Origin: JAJRQY01 sp965224435
GTDB lineage: Bacteria > Actinomycetota > Acidimicrobiia > Acidimicrobiales > SZUA-35
Length of the DNA stretch: 64,000 nucleotides
Assembly: GCA_965224435.1 (NCBI GenBank)
Contig: OZ245048.1
Coordinates: 2,976,001-3,040,000, forward strand
Direction: 5' to 3'
Part shown: positions 18,773 to 27,818 of the stretch, in pieces
Position numbering within the stretch: the first letter of the stretch is position 1
Layout: the number at the start of each line of letters is the position of its first letter
The notes under the pieces: model-generated
Seen by the model: only the letters and a program-made list of their open reading frames with translations
What the model was told of the DNA's origin: nothing
The model's database searches: none
Translations under genes and position numbers: made by a program

Positions 18773-19534
18773 ATGTCCCAGTCAACGACAGCACAACCAA
18801 AGCAGTCGGATCCGTCCTTAGGCCGTACTGCTATTGAGAAACACCCCGGTCCGAACCGGTGGATGCATTGGATCAACTTTCCTCTGCTCACCATCATGGT
18901 CTGGAGCGGCCTACGTATCTATTGGGCTGACCGGGCTGACCCCTTCGGTGTCGGCATCGGATTCATTGGTTGGCATTGGTTTGATCTCTTCCCCGATTCG
19001 GTCAATGAGAAGTTGGGACTCAACCGAACCTTGGCCCGAGGTATGGCGTTTCATTTCACGGTGGCTTGGTTGTTCACCTTCAATGGTGTTGCTTATGGCC
19101 TCTACCTGTGGCGAAGCGGAGGTTGGCGACATATCTTGCCCGAAAGAGAATCGCTTGGTGACGCAGCCAAGGTCGTAGCCCACGATCTGCACTTGCCGAA
19201 CTCACCACTCCCACCGCAGGGTCGCTACAACGGGGCGCAGCGATGGAGCTACACCCTCATCTTGTTTCTGGGCGTGATTGCGGTACTCACTGGCCTCTCA
19301 ATTTACAAGCCGACCCAGCTCAGTTTCCTTACCGCCCTATTCGGAGGATACGAGATGGCTCGGAGCATTCACTTCTTCGTCACGCTGAGTTTCGTCGCCT
19401 TCTTCATTGTCCACATCTTCCAGGTAGCAATGGCCGGATTCGGAAACTTCTGGTCAATGATTTCTGGCTACGAACTCGAGCCAGACAAACCAATCGGTGA
19501 CCCTCAAGCCGAAAGCGAGTCCGTCCATGTCTGA
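18773..19534 (+). CDS. Membrane cytochrome b (b561/formate-dehydrogenase-gamma type)
   Basis: 253-residue haem b protein with four main hydrophobic helices. Histidines suited to haem ligation lie in NRWMHWINFPLL, GMAFHFTVAWLF and MARSIHFFVTLSF...IVHIF, as in the Ni/Fe-hydrogenase/formate dehydrogenase b-type cytochrome family. It overlaps the next gene, a sulfite-oxidase-fold molybdoenzyme, by eight bases, so the two should form a membrane-linked redox pair in which electrons pass between the quinone pool and the exported enzyme. Confidence 0.88.
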   Translation: MSQSTTAQPKQSDPSLGRTAIEKHPGPNRWMHWINFPLLTIMVWSGLRIYWADRADPFGVGIGFIGWHWFDLFPDSVNEKLGLNRTLARGMAFHFTVAWLFTFNGVAYGLYLWRSGGWRHILPERESLGDAAKVVAHDLHLPNSPLPPQGRYNGAQRWSYTLILFLGVIAVLTGLSIYKPTQLSFLTALFGGYEMARSIHFFVTLSFVAFFIVHIFQVAMAGFGNFWSMISGYELEPDKPIGDPQAESESVHV

Positions 19535-20369
19535 GAAAAGCACACCCAAAGGCACCGCTGACAGCAAGACCGCGAAGAAGAACACCCCTTCTCAAAGAGA
19601 ACAGCGCTACGCCGCCCTTGAGCGAGACACACCGCGACTTAAAGAGGTTGAGTTCTATCAGCGGTCCCGGCGCTCAGTCCTGGTTGGCGGACTCGCCGCC
19701 CTCGCTGGCTTCAGTGTCTTTCGCTCGGTACAAACCGCCGACCTCGTTGATCGGGCGCCGGGCCCGCTACGAGCCGTTCACGAAAAGAATGAGACCCTTT
19801 GGCGAGCACTGTTCCGGGAGGATCATCTTGCTCGGACCTTTGACCCAAGCGAGTCGTCACCTATTCGAGTCAACGGCCGCAAGGGCCTTGACGAAGACAT
19901 TGACCCTGCGACGTGGGAGCTACGAATCGAAGGACCGGACGGCGATCTGCTCGGCACGCATTCAATGGACGATATTCGAGCGTTGGCCAAGGTCGAGCAC
20001 ACCATCGAACACAAATGCGTCGAAGGCTGGAGCCATGTCATCACCTGGGGTGGGGCCCGATTCTCCGATCTAGCCACCATGTACGAAGACCAACTCGGCC
20101 AGTTCCCCGACTTTGTAGATCTGCGAACACCTGATGGCGGCTACTACGTCGGAGTTGACCTGGCCACGATGCTCCATTCCCAAACCCTGCTCACCTATGA
20201 GATGCAAGGCCAAGAATTGGAACCCGCTCACGGCGCTCCTCTGCGGCTCACCACGCCTCTCAAGTATGGCATCAAGCAGATCAAGCGAATTGGAACCATC
20301 CGATTCAGCCACCAACAGCCATCGGACTACTGGCATGAGCGTGGCTATGACTGGTACGCCCACTTGTAG
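19527..20369 (+). CDS. Tat-exported sulfite-oxidase-fold molybdoenzyme
   Basis: 280-residue molybdopterin oxidoreductase (oxidoreductase molybdopterin-binding family). The cofactor Cys is in IEHKCVEGWSHVITWGG, with GYYVGVDLATML and GAPLRLTTPLKYGIKQIK further on. A twin-arginine signal or anchor lies about 45 residues in (SRRSVLVGGLAALAGF), preceded by a charged cytoplasmic leader. ATG 19527 is preferred to an in-frame upstream start at 19497; it overlaps the cytochrome b stop. The architecture resembles MsrP/MsrQ-like or sulfite-dehydrogenase systems, but its partner is a b561-type cytochrome, so the reaction is undetermined. Confidence 0.87.
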   Translation: MSEKSTPKGTADSKTAKKNTPSQREQRYAALERDTPRLKEVEFYQRSRRSVLVGGLAALAGFSVFRSVQTADLVDRAPGPLRAVHEKNETLWRALFREDHLARTFDPSESSPIRVNGRKGLDEDIDPATWELRIEGPDGDLLGTHSMDDIRALAKVEHTIEHKCVEGWSHVITWGGARFSDLATMYEDQLGQFPDFVDLRTPDGGYYVGVDLATMLHSQTLLTYEMQGQELEPAHGAPLRLTTPLKYGIKQIKRIGTIRFSHQQPSDYWHERGYDWYAHL

Positions 20370-20426
20370 TGATCGAGCTGTCTTGAGCTTTTCTCGCAGG
20401 CGTCCACTCGCTGCCTCAGAGAACGA

Positions 20427-20476
20427 GACTACGGCGAGACCATGCATTTGATCAGGAACGTGGTCTCGCCGTAGTC
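20427..20476. terminator. Perfect 16-bp hairpin between convergent genes
   Basis: GACTACGGCGAGACCA (20427-20442) is exactly matched by TGGTCTCGCCGTAGTC (20461-20476) around an 18-base loop. It lies between the stops of the molybdoenzyme and the CAP-domain gene and would serve both. No U-tract is present. Confidence 0.75.
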
Positions 20477-20494
20477 ATCAAGCCTCTCGCTGGT

Positions 20495-21439
20495 CTAGCG
20501 GAACACGTGTGTGCCCCACCAGCCGGATTCGTCGTGGTAGAGACCGACTCCGACCTGGGTCCATCGAGGGCTGGTCATGTTGGCGTAATGGCCAGGGCTA
20601 TTGACCCACGATTCATGGAACCGCTCAGCGGCTTCCTCAGCAGTTAGGGAGTCGTCGCTGTACCAGACAATGTTCTCGCCGTAGGGGCCACCACTATGCC
20701 GGAAGCCAGTCTGACGCATCGTGAGTGACCAGTCTTGGGCAAAGGCTGCCATGGTCGCATTGCTAGCCAGCACGCCCAGGCCCTGCTGCACACGAAGCTC
20801 GTTGAGCAGCTGAAGTGATCGAGCGTTGGCTCGGTCGATCTCACCCGTGGACGGAGTCGTAGTAGCGGGTGCAGTCGTGGACGGAGTCGTAGTAGCGGGT
20901 GTAGTCGTGGACGGCGCGGTAGTAGCGGGTGCAGTCGTGGACGGCGCGGTAGTAGCGGGTGCAGTCGTGGACGGAGTCGTATTGACGGGTGCAGTCGTGG
21001 ACGGAGTGCTAGTAGACGGCGGTGCATCTGAGGTCGTGTCAAGAACGATCACAATCGACACAGTGGAAGAAGACCCTCCAGCCCACCATGACGAGTGCGC
21101 TGTGGCGACGAGTTCATAGTTGCCGTCGGGTAAGTCGGGACCGAAATCATAGGTCGGCCAATACTCCGAGCGGGTGGCAACTACTTGACCAGTGCCGAGG
21201 TCGACGATCGTCATCTCGACGCTGTCGATACCTGCTCCGTTTTGGGTTCCGGCGTCTGGGTCCGACGCCTTTACCTGGATGGAGCCGTAAGTCAGAGGCT
21301 CAGTGATCGTCGCCGCTTCAACCGGTTCTACAAACTCCACCACCGGATCCGCCTGTTGACTTTCGTCGTCCCATCCTCCGTGACCTCCGGAGGGACAGAA
21401 GAAGACAAGTGCGGCGAACAGGTAGGAAAATACAGACAT
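20495..21439 (-). CDS. Secreted CAP/SCP-domain protein with Thr-Pro-rich repeat linker
   Basis: 314 residues from ATG 21439, which has GGAAAGGAAG before it. Order: hydrophobic signal-like N terminus (VFSYLFAALVFFC), a middle domain that looks like a bacterial Ig-type fold (FVEPVEAATITEPLTYGSIQVKA is too long to be only a linker), a low-complexity TTAPATTAPS linker, then a C-terminal CAP domain with RSLQLLNELR, GENIVWY and SWVNSPGHYANM. CAP-domain proteins of this sort are extracellular and usually of unknown function. A Cys at the end of the signal could allow lipid attachment, but the lipobox is poor. Confidence 0.85.
   Translation of the reverse strand: MSVFSYLFAALVFFCPSGGHGGWDDESQQADPVVEFVEPVEAATITEPLTYGSIQVKASDPDAGTQNGAGIDSVEMTIVDLGTGQVVATRSEYWPTYDFGPDLPDGNYELVATAHSSWWAGGSSSTVSIVIVLDTTSDAPPSTSTPSTTAPVNTTPSTTAPATTAPSTTAPATTAPSTTTPATTTPSTTAPATTTPSTGEIDRANARSLQLLNELRVQQGLGVLASNATMAAFAQDWSLTMRQTGFRHSGGPYGENIVWYSDDSLTAEEAAERFHESWVNSPGHYANMTSPRWTQVGVGLYHDESGWWGTHVFR
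20846..21025 (-). repeat. 30-bp tandem repeat, six copies, inside the CAP-protein gene
   Basis: Six consecutive 30-base units begin at 20846, 20876, 20906, 20936, 20966 and 20996, of the form CGTGGACGG(A/C)G(T/C)... on the plus strand. They encode the ten-residue TTAPATTAPS-type linker. The last unit is degenerate. Copy number can be expected to vary between strains. Confidence 0.85.
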
Positions 21440-21626
21440 GATGCTTCCTTTCCGTCGCCCGCTTGGGTTTTGATCTGACAATTGAGTATCGGCTCGCCGA
21501 TCATGAATCTTTACGAAATTGTTTCGGATTGATTGCGAACACATGACAACGATCGAAAGACTGGGACAGCCGACAGTGACGTGTTGAAGAGCCCACACAC
21601 GTCCTGCCAAGAGCTAACCTGGCTCC

Positions 21627-22079
21627 ATGCTCTGCGGTACACGAATCTCCCATTCCACCCCTCTTGCCATCTTCCTCATTCTTGGGACGGCCCTACTTGG
21701 CGCGGGTTGCGGCTCGAACCCATTGGCGGCGAAAGCACCAGCAATTCCAACCGCAGAGGAAACAACAGCAATGTGCGCGGTGGTCGACCGTGGGACACAA
21801 GCCGTCTCCGCAGCCGCACCCCAAGGCATTGGCAATCTGGCTGCGGCCAAGGTTCAGTATTTCAACGAGCTCGAGACCGTGATACCTGCTGCATGGCAAG
21901 ACAACTTGACTCTTATCCGTCCCGCCTGGGAAAAGCTGGTCGAGGTTGCCGAGGCGGCCGGAAACGACGCCGACAAGATCGATTTCGACAAGTTCCTCGC
22001 CGACTTTTCGGACGCAACGGCTAACGAAACCGCATGGGAATCCTATTCGGCCTTAGTTTGTGGTCCTGCCGGTCAATAG
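21627..22079 (+). CDS. Putative lipoprotein of unknown function
   Basis: 150 residues. N terminus with hydrophobic core and lipobox (LLGAGC), so probably a cell-surface lipoprotein; the mature part is short, helical and Ala-rich, with two further Cys (TAMCAVV, ALVCGP) that could form a disulfide. I do not recognise the family. It ends just before the cobalamin gene, overlapping its longest possible frame. Confidence 0.65.
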   Translation: MLCGTRISHSTPLAIFLILGTALLGAGCGSNPLAAKAPAIPTAEETTAMCAVVDRGTQAVSAAAPQGIGNLAAAKVQYFNELETVIPAAWQDNLTLIRPAWEKLVEVAEAAGNDADKIDFDKFLADFSDATANETAWESYSALVCGPAGQ

Positions 22080-22092
22080 GCCCATACCCCTA

Positions 22093-22998
22093 ATGATGGA
22101 CTACCAACATGGTGGTGACGCGCCAGCTATTGCTCGCCGTTTGGGACTGACCACTGACCAGTTACTGGACCTCAGCGCCAGCCTAAACCCCTTCGCCCCT
22201 GATGTAGCTGGCCTGGCTGCCAACCACCTGACATCACTCGCCCCCTACCCCGATGACGGCCCGGCGACCGAACGCCTCGCCAACGAGTTTAACATTCCGG
22301 CCGAGCGCCTGGTGCTCTGCAACGGTGGTGCCGAAGCCATTGCTCTGCTTGCCGTCGTGCTGAAACAAGGTGAGGTCATCGAGCCGGAATTTTCGCTGTA
22401 TCGACACCACCTCGACAAGGTTGGCCAGGGCCTTGGTCGTTGGCGGTCCAACCCGTCCAACCCTCTGGGGATTCTGGCTGACAACAGCGAAAAGGCAGTT
22501 GTGTGGGACGAAGCTTTCTACCCCCTGGCCACCGGTCAATGGACCCGAGGAGATAGTGAAGCGTGGCGAGTCGGGTCGCTAACCAAGCTTTGGGCATGTG
22601 CTGGTCTTCGCCTGGGATATGTCATTGCCCCGACCGTTGGAGGCGCCAACCAGATTCGCAAGATTCAGCCCCGCTGGTCCGTCAATGGCCTTGCCCTAGC
22701 TCTACTCGGAGATCTGCTCGACCGGACAGACTTACCCGATTGGTCAAGCCAGATCACACTGCTGGGAAACGAACTTGCCGATGAACTGGTGAGGTTGGGC
22801 TTCCAGGCCCGATCGACCGTTGCGAACTGGGTCCTCGTCGAGGGTGAAAACGATCTGCGCGACGAACTAATCAACGAGCGAATCCTGATTCGTGATTGCA
22901 CTTCGTTTGGCCTGCCAAGGACCTTCCGGATTGCGCTCCCCAAACCTCACGAACTCGATCGAGTCGTTTCCGCCTTTGAGTCTTGCCGGACCCGCTAG
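22093..22998 (+). CDS. cobC: PLP-dependent aminotransferase-fold enzyme, threonine-phosphate decarboxylase-like
   Basis: 301 residues in the class I/II aminotransferase fold, short like CobC/CobD. N-terminal HGGDAPAIARRLGL and DLSASLNPF match the histidinol-phosphate-aminotransferase/CobC group; the PLP lysine is in VGSLTKLWACAGLRLGY. In cobalamin synthesis it would make the aminopropanol phosphate linker precursor from threonine phosphate. The following cbiB supports that role. The start is ambiguous between GTG 22060 and ATG 22093 or 22096; no clear Shine-Dalgarno. Confidence 0.82.
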   Translation: MMDYQHGGDAPAIARRLGLTTDQLLDLSASLNPFAPDVAGLAANHLTSLAPYPDDGPATERLANEFNIPAERLVLCNGGAEAIALLAVVLKQGEVIEPEFSLYRHHLDKVGQGLGRWRSNPSNPLGILADNSEKAVVWDEAFYPLATGQWTRGDSEAWRVGSLTKLWACAGLRLGYVIAPTVGGANQIRKIQPRWSVNGLALALLGDLLDRTDLPDWSSQITLLGNELADELVRLGFQARSTVANWVLVEGENDLRDELINERILIRDCTSFGLPRTFRIALPKPHELDRVVSAFESCRTR

Positions 22999-23002
22999 CA
23001 CA

Positions 23003-24001
23003 GTGGCTCCCTCCATCGCCCACCTCCAGGCTCTCCCGATCGGACCACCTATTGGACTCATCCTGGACCGTCTACTGGGCGAACCGCCAACAGCATTCCA
23101 CCCCATTGTTTGGCTCGGCCAAGGCCTCGACCGGCTCGAAAAGCAGACCTATCGCGACACACGAAGGGCGGGCCTCCTCCATCTTGGTGTTGCCCTCGGT
23201 TCTGGTGCACTCATTGGACGATTGCTGACAAGAGCAGTTGGACCGACGTCTGCGACCGCAGCGAGTGTTGCTATCGCTTCTTCTGGAAGGATGCTCCGAC
23301 TATCGGCCAATCACATCGGTGACAAGTTGATGGCTGGAAACCTTGAGGGCGCCCGAGACTCACTTCCCACACTGGTCGGACGAGATCCGAGCAATCTCGT
23401 TCCCCACGAAGTGGCACGAGCAGTCATCGAGTCGGTGGCAGAGAACACCGTCGACGCCGTAACCGCCACCTTGTTCTTTGGATTCGCGGGCGGACCAACT
23501 GCGGTGATTTGCCATCGCATCAGCAACACCTTGGACGCCATGGTCGGACACCGGACGCCTCACTATGAGAACTTCGGCTGGGCCTCGGCCCGGCTGGACG
23601 ACGCGCTGGCCGCTATCCCTGCTCGACTCACGGTGATGGCGCTCATGATGGTGCGCCCAACAAGGGCACAGTCAATCCTGCACACCGTCCGGAGCGATGC
23701 TTGGCGTCATCCAAGCCCAAACGGAGGTCTGGTTGAGGCAGGATTCGCCGCCGCTCTAGGTGTGCAGCTTGGCGGGGAGAATAGCTATGAGGGCATCATT
23801 GAGGATCGGGGCACGTTGGGAACGGGCCGTGAGCCAGAAGCTGCCGACATCGCCCGCGCCGCCACCCTGTCCAGTCAGGTGTCCTTCCTATTCGGGACTG
23901 CCCCACTTATCGCTAATGCAACAGCTCGCCTCCACAAGCCAACAGCTCGCCTCCACAAGCCTTGCATTCTCATTCATTCTCATTTACGATCTCCGGCATG
24001 A
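23003..24001 (+). CDS. cbiB: Adenosylcobinamide-phosphate synthase
   Basis: Membrane enzyme that attaches the aminopropanol linker to adenosylcobyric acid. 332 residues from GTG 23003 (five bases after the cobC stop). Family motifs: GLILDRLLGEPPTAFHPIVWLGQ region (N terminus), ESVAENTVDAVTATLFF and NTLDAMVGHRTPHYENFGW. The last 25 residues come from a 21-bp tandem duplication (TARLHKP twice) and look like a recent extension. Gene symbol cobD is the alternative name. Its stop overlaps the CDF transporter start (ATGA). Confidence 0.9.
   Translation: MAPSIAHLQALPIGPPIGLILDRLLGEPPTAFHPIVWLGQGLDRLEKQTYRDTRRAGLLHLGVALGSGALIGRLLTRAVGPTSATAASVAIASSGRMLRLSANHIGDKLMAGNLEGARDSLPTLVGRDPSNLVPHEVARAVIESVAENTVDAVTATLFFGFAGGPTAVICHRISNTLDAMVGHRTPHYENFGWASARLDDALAAIPARLTVMALMMVRPTRAQSILHTVRSDAWRHPSPNGGLVEAGFAAALGVQLGGENSYEGIIEDRGTLGTGREPEAADIARAATLSSQVSFLFGTAPLIANATARLHKPTARLHKPCILIHSHLRSPA
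23921..23961 (+). repeat. 21-bp direct repeat at the 3' end of cbiB
   Basis: ACAGCTCGCCTCCACAAGCC occurs twice in tandem (23921 and 23942). It adds seven residues in frame to the CbiB C terminus, just before the overlap with the next gene. Confidence 0.85.
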
Positions 24002-24912
24002 GCAGTCATGCAAGCACCGGCCACGATCATGCGGCCCATAGCCACGGCGGTACGCAGTCGACTCGCGGCTTGGTAGGTGCTGCCACAATCAATACTCTCT
24101 TCGCCGTTGTTCAGATCATCGTCGGAATCTCCATCGGTTCAATTGTTGTTCTGGCCGACGCTGCCCACCAGGTCGTTGATGCTCTCGGCTTACTCACCGC
24201 CATGGCTGCCGTCTTGTTAATGGCGCGACCGTCCGATTCCAAAATGTCTTACGGATGGGGCAAGGCCGACGCCCTCGGCGGGTTCCTCTCGGCGCTTCTA
24301 CTACTCGCTTCCATTGCCTGGATTGCCTATGAGTCCATTCAGCGACTCTTTAGTCCCGTCGAAGTGGATGGGTCAGGCATCGTTCTCATCGGATTGGCTG
24401 GCCTATTTGTCAACGGCCTGAGTGTGCTCATCCTTGGCGGTGGACAAGAGATTCTTGCGATCCGCGCCGCCCGGCTTCACCTGCTCACCGACCTCGCCGG
24501 ATCCGTACTTGTTGTGCTCACAGGACTTGCCCTTGGAGGCACCGCATGGACCTGGCTGGACCCGGCCGCATCCCTTCTTCTCTGCATCCTTGTTATCCGT
24601 TCGACACAACAACTTCTCCGCAGTGCTGTCGCCGAGCTCTTAGATCGCACACCAGCAACAATCTCGGCGGAATCAATCTCCCGAGTCCTGGTTGACCAAC
24701 CCGGCGTCAAAGAAGTCCACCACATCCATGTCCGACCCCTCGGCCAGCAACGAACCAGTGTCACCGCCCACATCGTGGTTGACGGCACCCAAACCCTTCA
24801 CGACGCCCAAGAACGAACTGATGCGCTGTCTGCGGTGTTGACCGACAAGCTCCATGTCGCCCACTCCACCCTGCAGCTGGAATGCCATCCGTGCACCTCT
24901 GACGCTTGCTGA
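23998..24912 (+). CDS. Cation diffusion facilitator (CDF) metal efflux protein
   Basis: 304 residues, six hydrophobic helices and a C-terminal cytoplasmic domain (VKEVHHIHVRPLGQQRTSVTAHIVV). A His-rich N terminus (GHDHAAHSHGG) and the TM metal site (ADAAHQVVDALG) fit zinc, cobalt or iron exporters. The C-terminal residues ECHPCTSDAC add more soft ligands. ATG 23998 is chosen because it overlaps the cbiB stop; with cobalamin genes upstream, cobalt is a reasonable substrate, but this is inference. Confidence 0.9.
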   Translation: MSSHASTGHDHAAHSHGGTQSTRGLVGAATINTLFAVVQIIVGISIGSIVVLADAAHQVVDALGLLTAMAAVLLMARPSDSKMSYGWGKADALGGFLSALLLLASIAWIAYESIQRLFSPVEVDGSGIVLIGLAGLFVNGLSVLILGGGQEILAIRAARLHLLTDLAGSVLVVLTGLALGGTAWTWLDPAASLLLCILVIRSTQQLLRSAVAELLDRTPATISAESISRVLVDQPGVKEVHHIHVRPLGQQRTSVTAHIVVDGTQTLHDAQERTDALSAVLTDKLHVAHSTLQLECHPCTSDAC

Positions 24913-24974
24913 CCGCTACTCCTTCAGAAAGACGACAAAGCAAGAGCAGTTGACTGCCTGGACTGCAATCCTGA

Positions 24975-27818
24975 CTAGGGACCGGCCAAGACTGCTTGCG
25001 TGGGAGAAAACCAGGTGGAGGACTGCTCCCGAATCGAGAGAATCGCCTGCTCGATCTCCGACGCTGGCATCGGCCGAGCAAAGAAGTAGCCCTGCAAGTG
25101 GGTGCAACCAGCCTGAGTAGCCCACGCCAACTGGGCGGCGGTCTCCACCCCTTCGGCCACCACTTCCAGCTTGAGGTCGACCCCGAGGGACACCAATAGG
25201 TTGGCGATCGAGCGCTCCGTCGGGTCATCCAACGCCCAAACAAATGCTCGGTCGATCTTGATCCGATCAAATTGAACCCGACGCAGGTGAGCAACCGAAG
25301 CAAAGCCCGTTCCAAAGTCATCGATAGCCAGCTTCACTCCCAACTCACGAATACGCGAGAGAACTCCCACTGATTGCTCGATACTGGGAATGAGTTCGGT
25401 CTCGGTGACCTCGAGAATCAGCCGGTCGGCCTGAACCCCGTACTTGGCCATTGTCTCGGCCAGCTTCTCCGGCAACTGATAGTTAGCTACATGACGGCCC
25501 GAGATATTGATGGACACGGTGACGTCAGCCAATCCAGGAACAGCGGTCCACTCCACTAGCTGCTGGCAAGCCCGATCCATGACCCACTCGTCAATGTGGA
25601 AGATCAGCTCACTCTGTTCCGCCGCCGCAATGAACACGTCGGGAGGAATTGGGGACTCCCCCTCCGGGCTCCAGCGAAGAAGAGCCTCAACCCCCACCGC
25701 ACCATCGACGCCAATGACTGGCTGGTAATGCAGTTCCAGTTCACCATTACTCAACGCCAACCTGAGGCGAGATTGCAACGAAGTCTGATTCAGCACATTG
25801 TCATGAAGTCGTTGATCAAACAGTACCAATGACCCTGGCCCACGAGACTTTCCTTCATACAGAGCCACATCAACACGTTGCATGACCTCCGACGGCGTGA
25901 GCCAGGCCGAGTGGCCTGTACGAACAACACCAACACAAACCGAAAGCCAGACTGTTCCAGCCGAAGAGGTGATCGGCTCGACAAAGCCTTCCAGGAGGGT
26001 CCGAGCGAAGTCCTGCGAAGCGTCTTCGTCAAGTTCCTCGCCAATAATCACCATGAATTCGTCGCCACCAAGACGCCCAACCAGGTGCCCCGTAGCACGC
26101 TGACGGAGCCGGTCAGCTACACGGCAAAGAACCTCATCCCCAATGACGTGGCCGAGTGAGTCATTGGCTTGTTTGAATCCGTCGAGATCAAGGAGCATGA
26201 TCGTCGATGGTGTTCGTGCCTGGACCGACCCGGTGAGATTCCGGTCCAGTCGAGCCAGAATCGCGGCCCGGTTGGGAAGACCGGTTAGCGCATCATGGTT
26301 GGCCTGATAGTCCAGCCGAGAATTGAGCTGGCGAAGCTTCTCCACAGAACCATGGACGGATCGTCCCAACGGTCCCGGAATCGTTCTGTCTAGCTCGGCG
26401 CTGTCAACGTCTCCCTTTGCCAGCAGCCTGGCCTGGCGCTCTATAGCTCGCAGGCTGATGGTTAGATCGTCGAAGGCAGCGTCCACCGCCTCCAAGTCAT
26501 GAGGCATGACCGTCGCCTTCCCGGCCTGCAAAGAACCTCGGCTGATCTGTTGAGCCCGTTCCTTCATTTGCTGCAACGGGAAGAGGATCGAGCGCATAGT
26601 TAGAAACGCCCCGGCGATGGTAAAAACAGCGAGTGAGACAGAAAGAAGAATGGCTTGCCTCGCATCAGATTGGGCCGCAGATTCAAGGGCCACGGACTCA
26701 ACCACCATCTGCGTGTTGACGGTTTGCTGGAAGTCGGCCAAGATCGACTGAAACTCCGTGATTCCTAGTACGCGATCCAGATCCTGCAGGCTCATGCCTA
26801 TCTTGGGGCCGCCCTCCAGAGTAGGAGACAAATCCAGCGGACCAAGTTCACCCTCATCCATCTCGGCCAGTAAGCGATCGTGTGCAATCCATTCTTCAGC
26901 CGAACGCAGACTCTCGAATTCTTGCCTGAGCGACGGAGCCAGATTCCGTTCGAGCGCAACAACCGCGAGCTGGAAGTTCGCGTGAGCAACTGCTTGCTCA
27001 ACAGCGGTATCGGGTAGGAACGGAGTGCGAGAAGCAGGCAGAAGAACACGCGCCGTTACCCCGGCCTCAGCTCGAGTTGCTGCGACAAGATCAATCACCG
27101 AATCGCTGGTTCGGATAGCAGCAGTCAGGTCTGCGGAATTCGGTAACTCAGCCTGGCGTCGCCACAGCGAATCAACCTGCAACGCAACGGCTCGAGAAAA
27201 GGCCAAGCGAACGCGCTCCCTGAGCATCTGGATCTCTTCCAAGGAGATTCCAACCGTCACCATTCGCGCCAAAGCATCATCCACCTCGCTCTCGGTGGCC
27301 ATCACGTCAGTCATTCCGCCGAGGTCCAGCAGTCCATGCTCCCGCATGGTTTGCTCCATCTGGTCAAAGGCGGCCTCGACTTCACCCCTCGAAGCCGAGA
27401 CCGGCGACTCCAAATACAAGCCCAGGACTTGCTCGGTAGCTGCCGGGTCCAACCCTAGGACCGCTCCGACGGCGAAGCCGGTTGCCAAATCGATCTCTAG
27501 GTTGATGACGGCCAAGGCATGGGAAAAAGCGGCCGTCATCTCCGCGTCGGCACGAACGAGTCGCGCAGTTTCGGCTGTGTGGTGTCGGGCAAGTCCTCGA
27601 TCAGCGGCAAGAACGCCGAGCCCCAGAATTGGCACGAGTACAAGCGCGAGCAGGCGAAATCGGATCGATGATCGCTGGATTGATACGTCCCCAAATCGCA
27701 TAGCGCTCTCAGCGTCGGCAGGGATTCGTTCTTCAATCTGGGGCTTTTGGCCTACTGCGAAGCTCAGAACCGCTCGCAGCACGGCAAATGCGATACAACG
27801 TCGCATCCGCCGGGCCAT
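24975..27818 (-). CDS. Membrane sensor with GGDEF and EAL domains
   Basis: Up to 947 residues. Cytoplasmic leader, TM helix about 55-72, a large helical extracellular region about 75-385, second TM about 388-406, a HAMP-like stretch, GGDEF domain (motif GRLGGDEF, 584-588) and EAL domain (EALLRW, DDFGTGFASVAHLRR, VVAEGVETAAQ). Both catalytic signatures look intact; no RxxD inhibitory site precedes GGDEF. It would make and/or break cyclic di-GMP in response to an outside signal. The helical sensor, with many Ala/Glu and paired helices, resembles the nitrate/nitrite-sensing (NIT) domain, a tentative reading. An internal ATG at 27701, giving an N terminus starting RFGDVSIQ, is equally plausible as start. 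Confidence 0.87.
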   Translation of the reverse strand: MARRMRRCIAFAVLRAVLSFAVGQKPQIEERIPADAESAMRFGDVSIQRSSIRFRLLALVLVPILGLGVLAADRGLARHHTAETARLVRADAEMTAAFSHALAVINLEIDLATGFAVGAVLGLDPAATEQVLGLYLESPVSASRGEVEAAFDQMEQTMREHGLLDLGGMTDVMATESEVDDALARMVTVGISLEEIQMLRERVRLAFSRAVALQVDSLWRRQAELPNSADLTAAIRTSDSVIDLVAATRAEAGVTARVLLPASRTPFLPDTAVEQAVAHANFQLAVVALERNLAPSLRQEFESLRSAEEWIAHDRLLAEMDEGELGPLDLSPTLEGGPKIGMSLQDLDRVLGITEFQSILADFQQTVNTQMVVESVALESAAQSDARQAILLSVSLAVFTIAGAFLTMRSILFPLQQMKERAQQISRGSLQAGKATVMPHDLEAVDAAFDDLTISLRAIERQARLLAKGDVDSAELDRTIPGPLGRSVHGSVEKLRQLNSRLDYQANHDALTGLPNRAAILARLDRNLTGSVQARTPSTIMLLDLDGFKQANDSLGHVIGDEVLCRVADRLRQRATGHLVGRLGGDEFMVIIGEELDEDASQDFARTLLEGFVEPITSSAGTVWLSVCVGVVRTGHSAWLTPSEVMQRVDVALYEGKSRGPGSLVLFDQRLHDNVLNQTSLQSRLRLALSNGELELHYQPVIGVDGAVGVEALLRWSPEGESPIPPDVFIAAAEQSELIFHIDEWVMDRACQQLVEWTAVPGLADVTVSINISGRHVANYQLPEKLAETMAKYGVQADRLILEVTETELIPSIEQSVGVLSRIRELGVKLAIDDFGTGFASVAHLRRVQFDRIKIDRAFVWALDDPTERSIANLLVSLGVDLKLEVVAEGVETAAQLAWATQAGCTHLQGYFFARPMPASEIEQAILSIREQSSTWFSPTQAVLAGP

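Noticed and set aside
20846..21025. CRISPR array
   Set aside because: Units are tandem without spacers and encode a protein linker.
21440..22092. Cobalamin riboswitch before the cobalamin genes
   Set aside because: No B12-box-like sequence or expected structure was seen; the lipoprotein gene fills most of the space.
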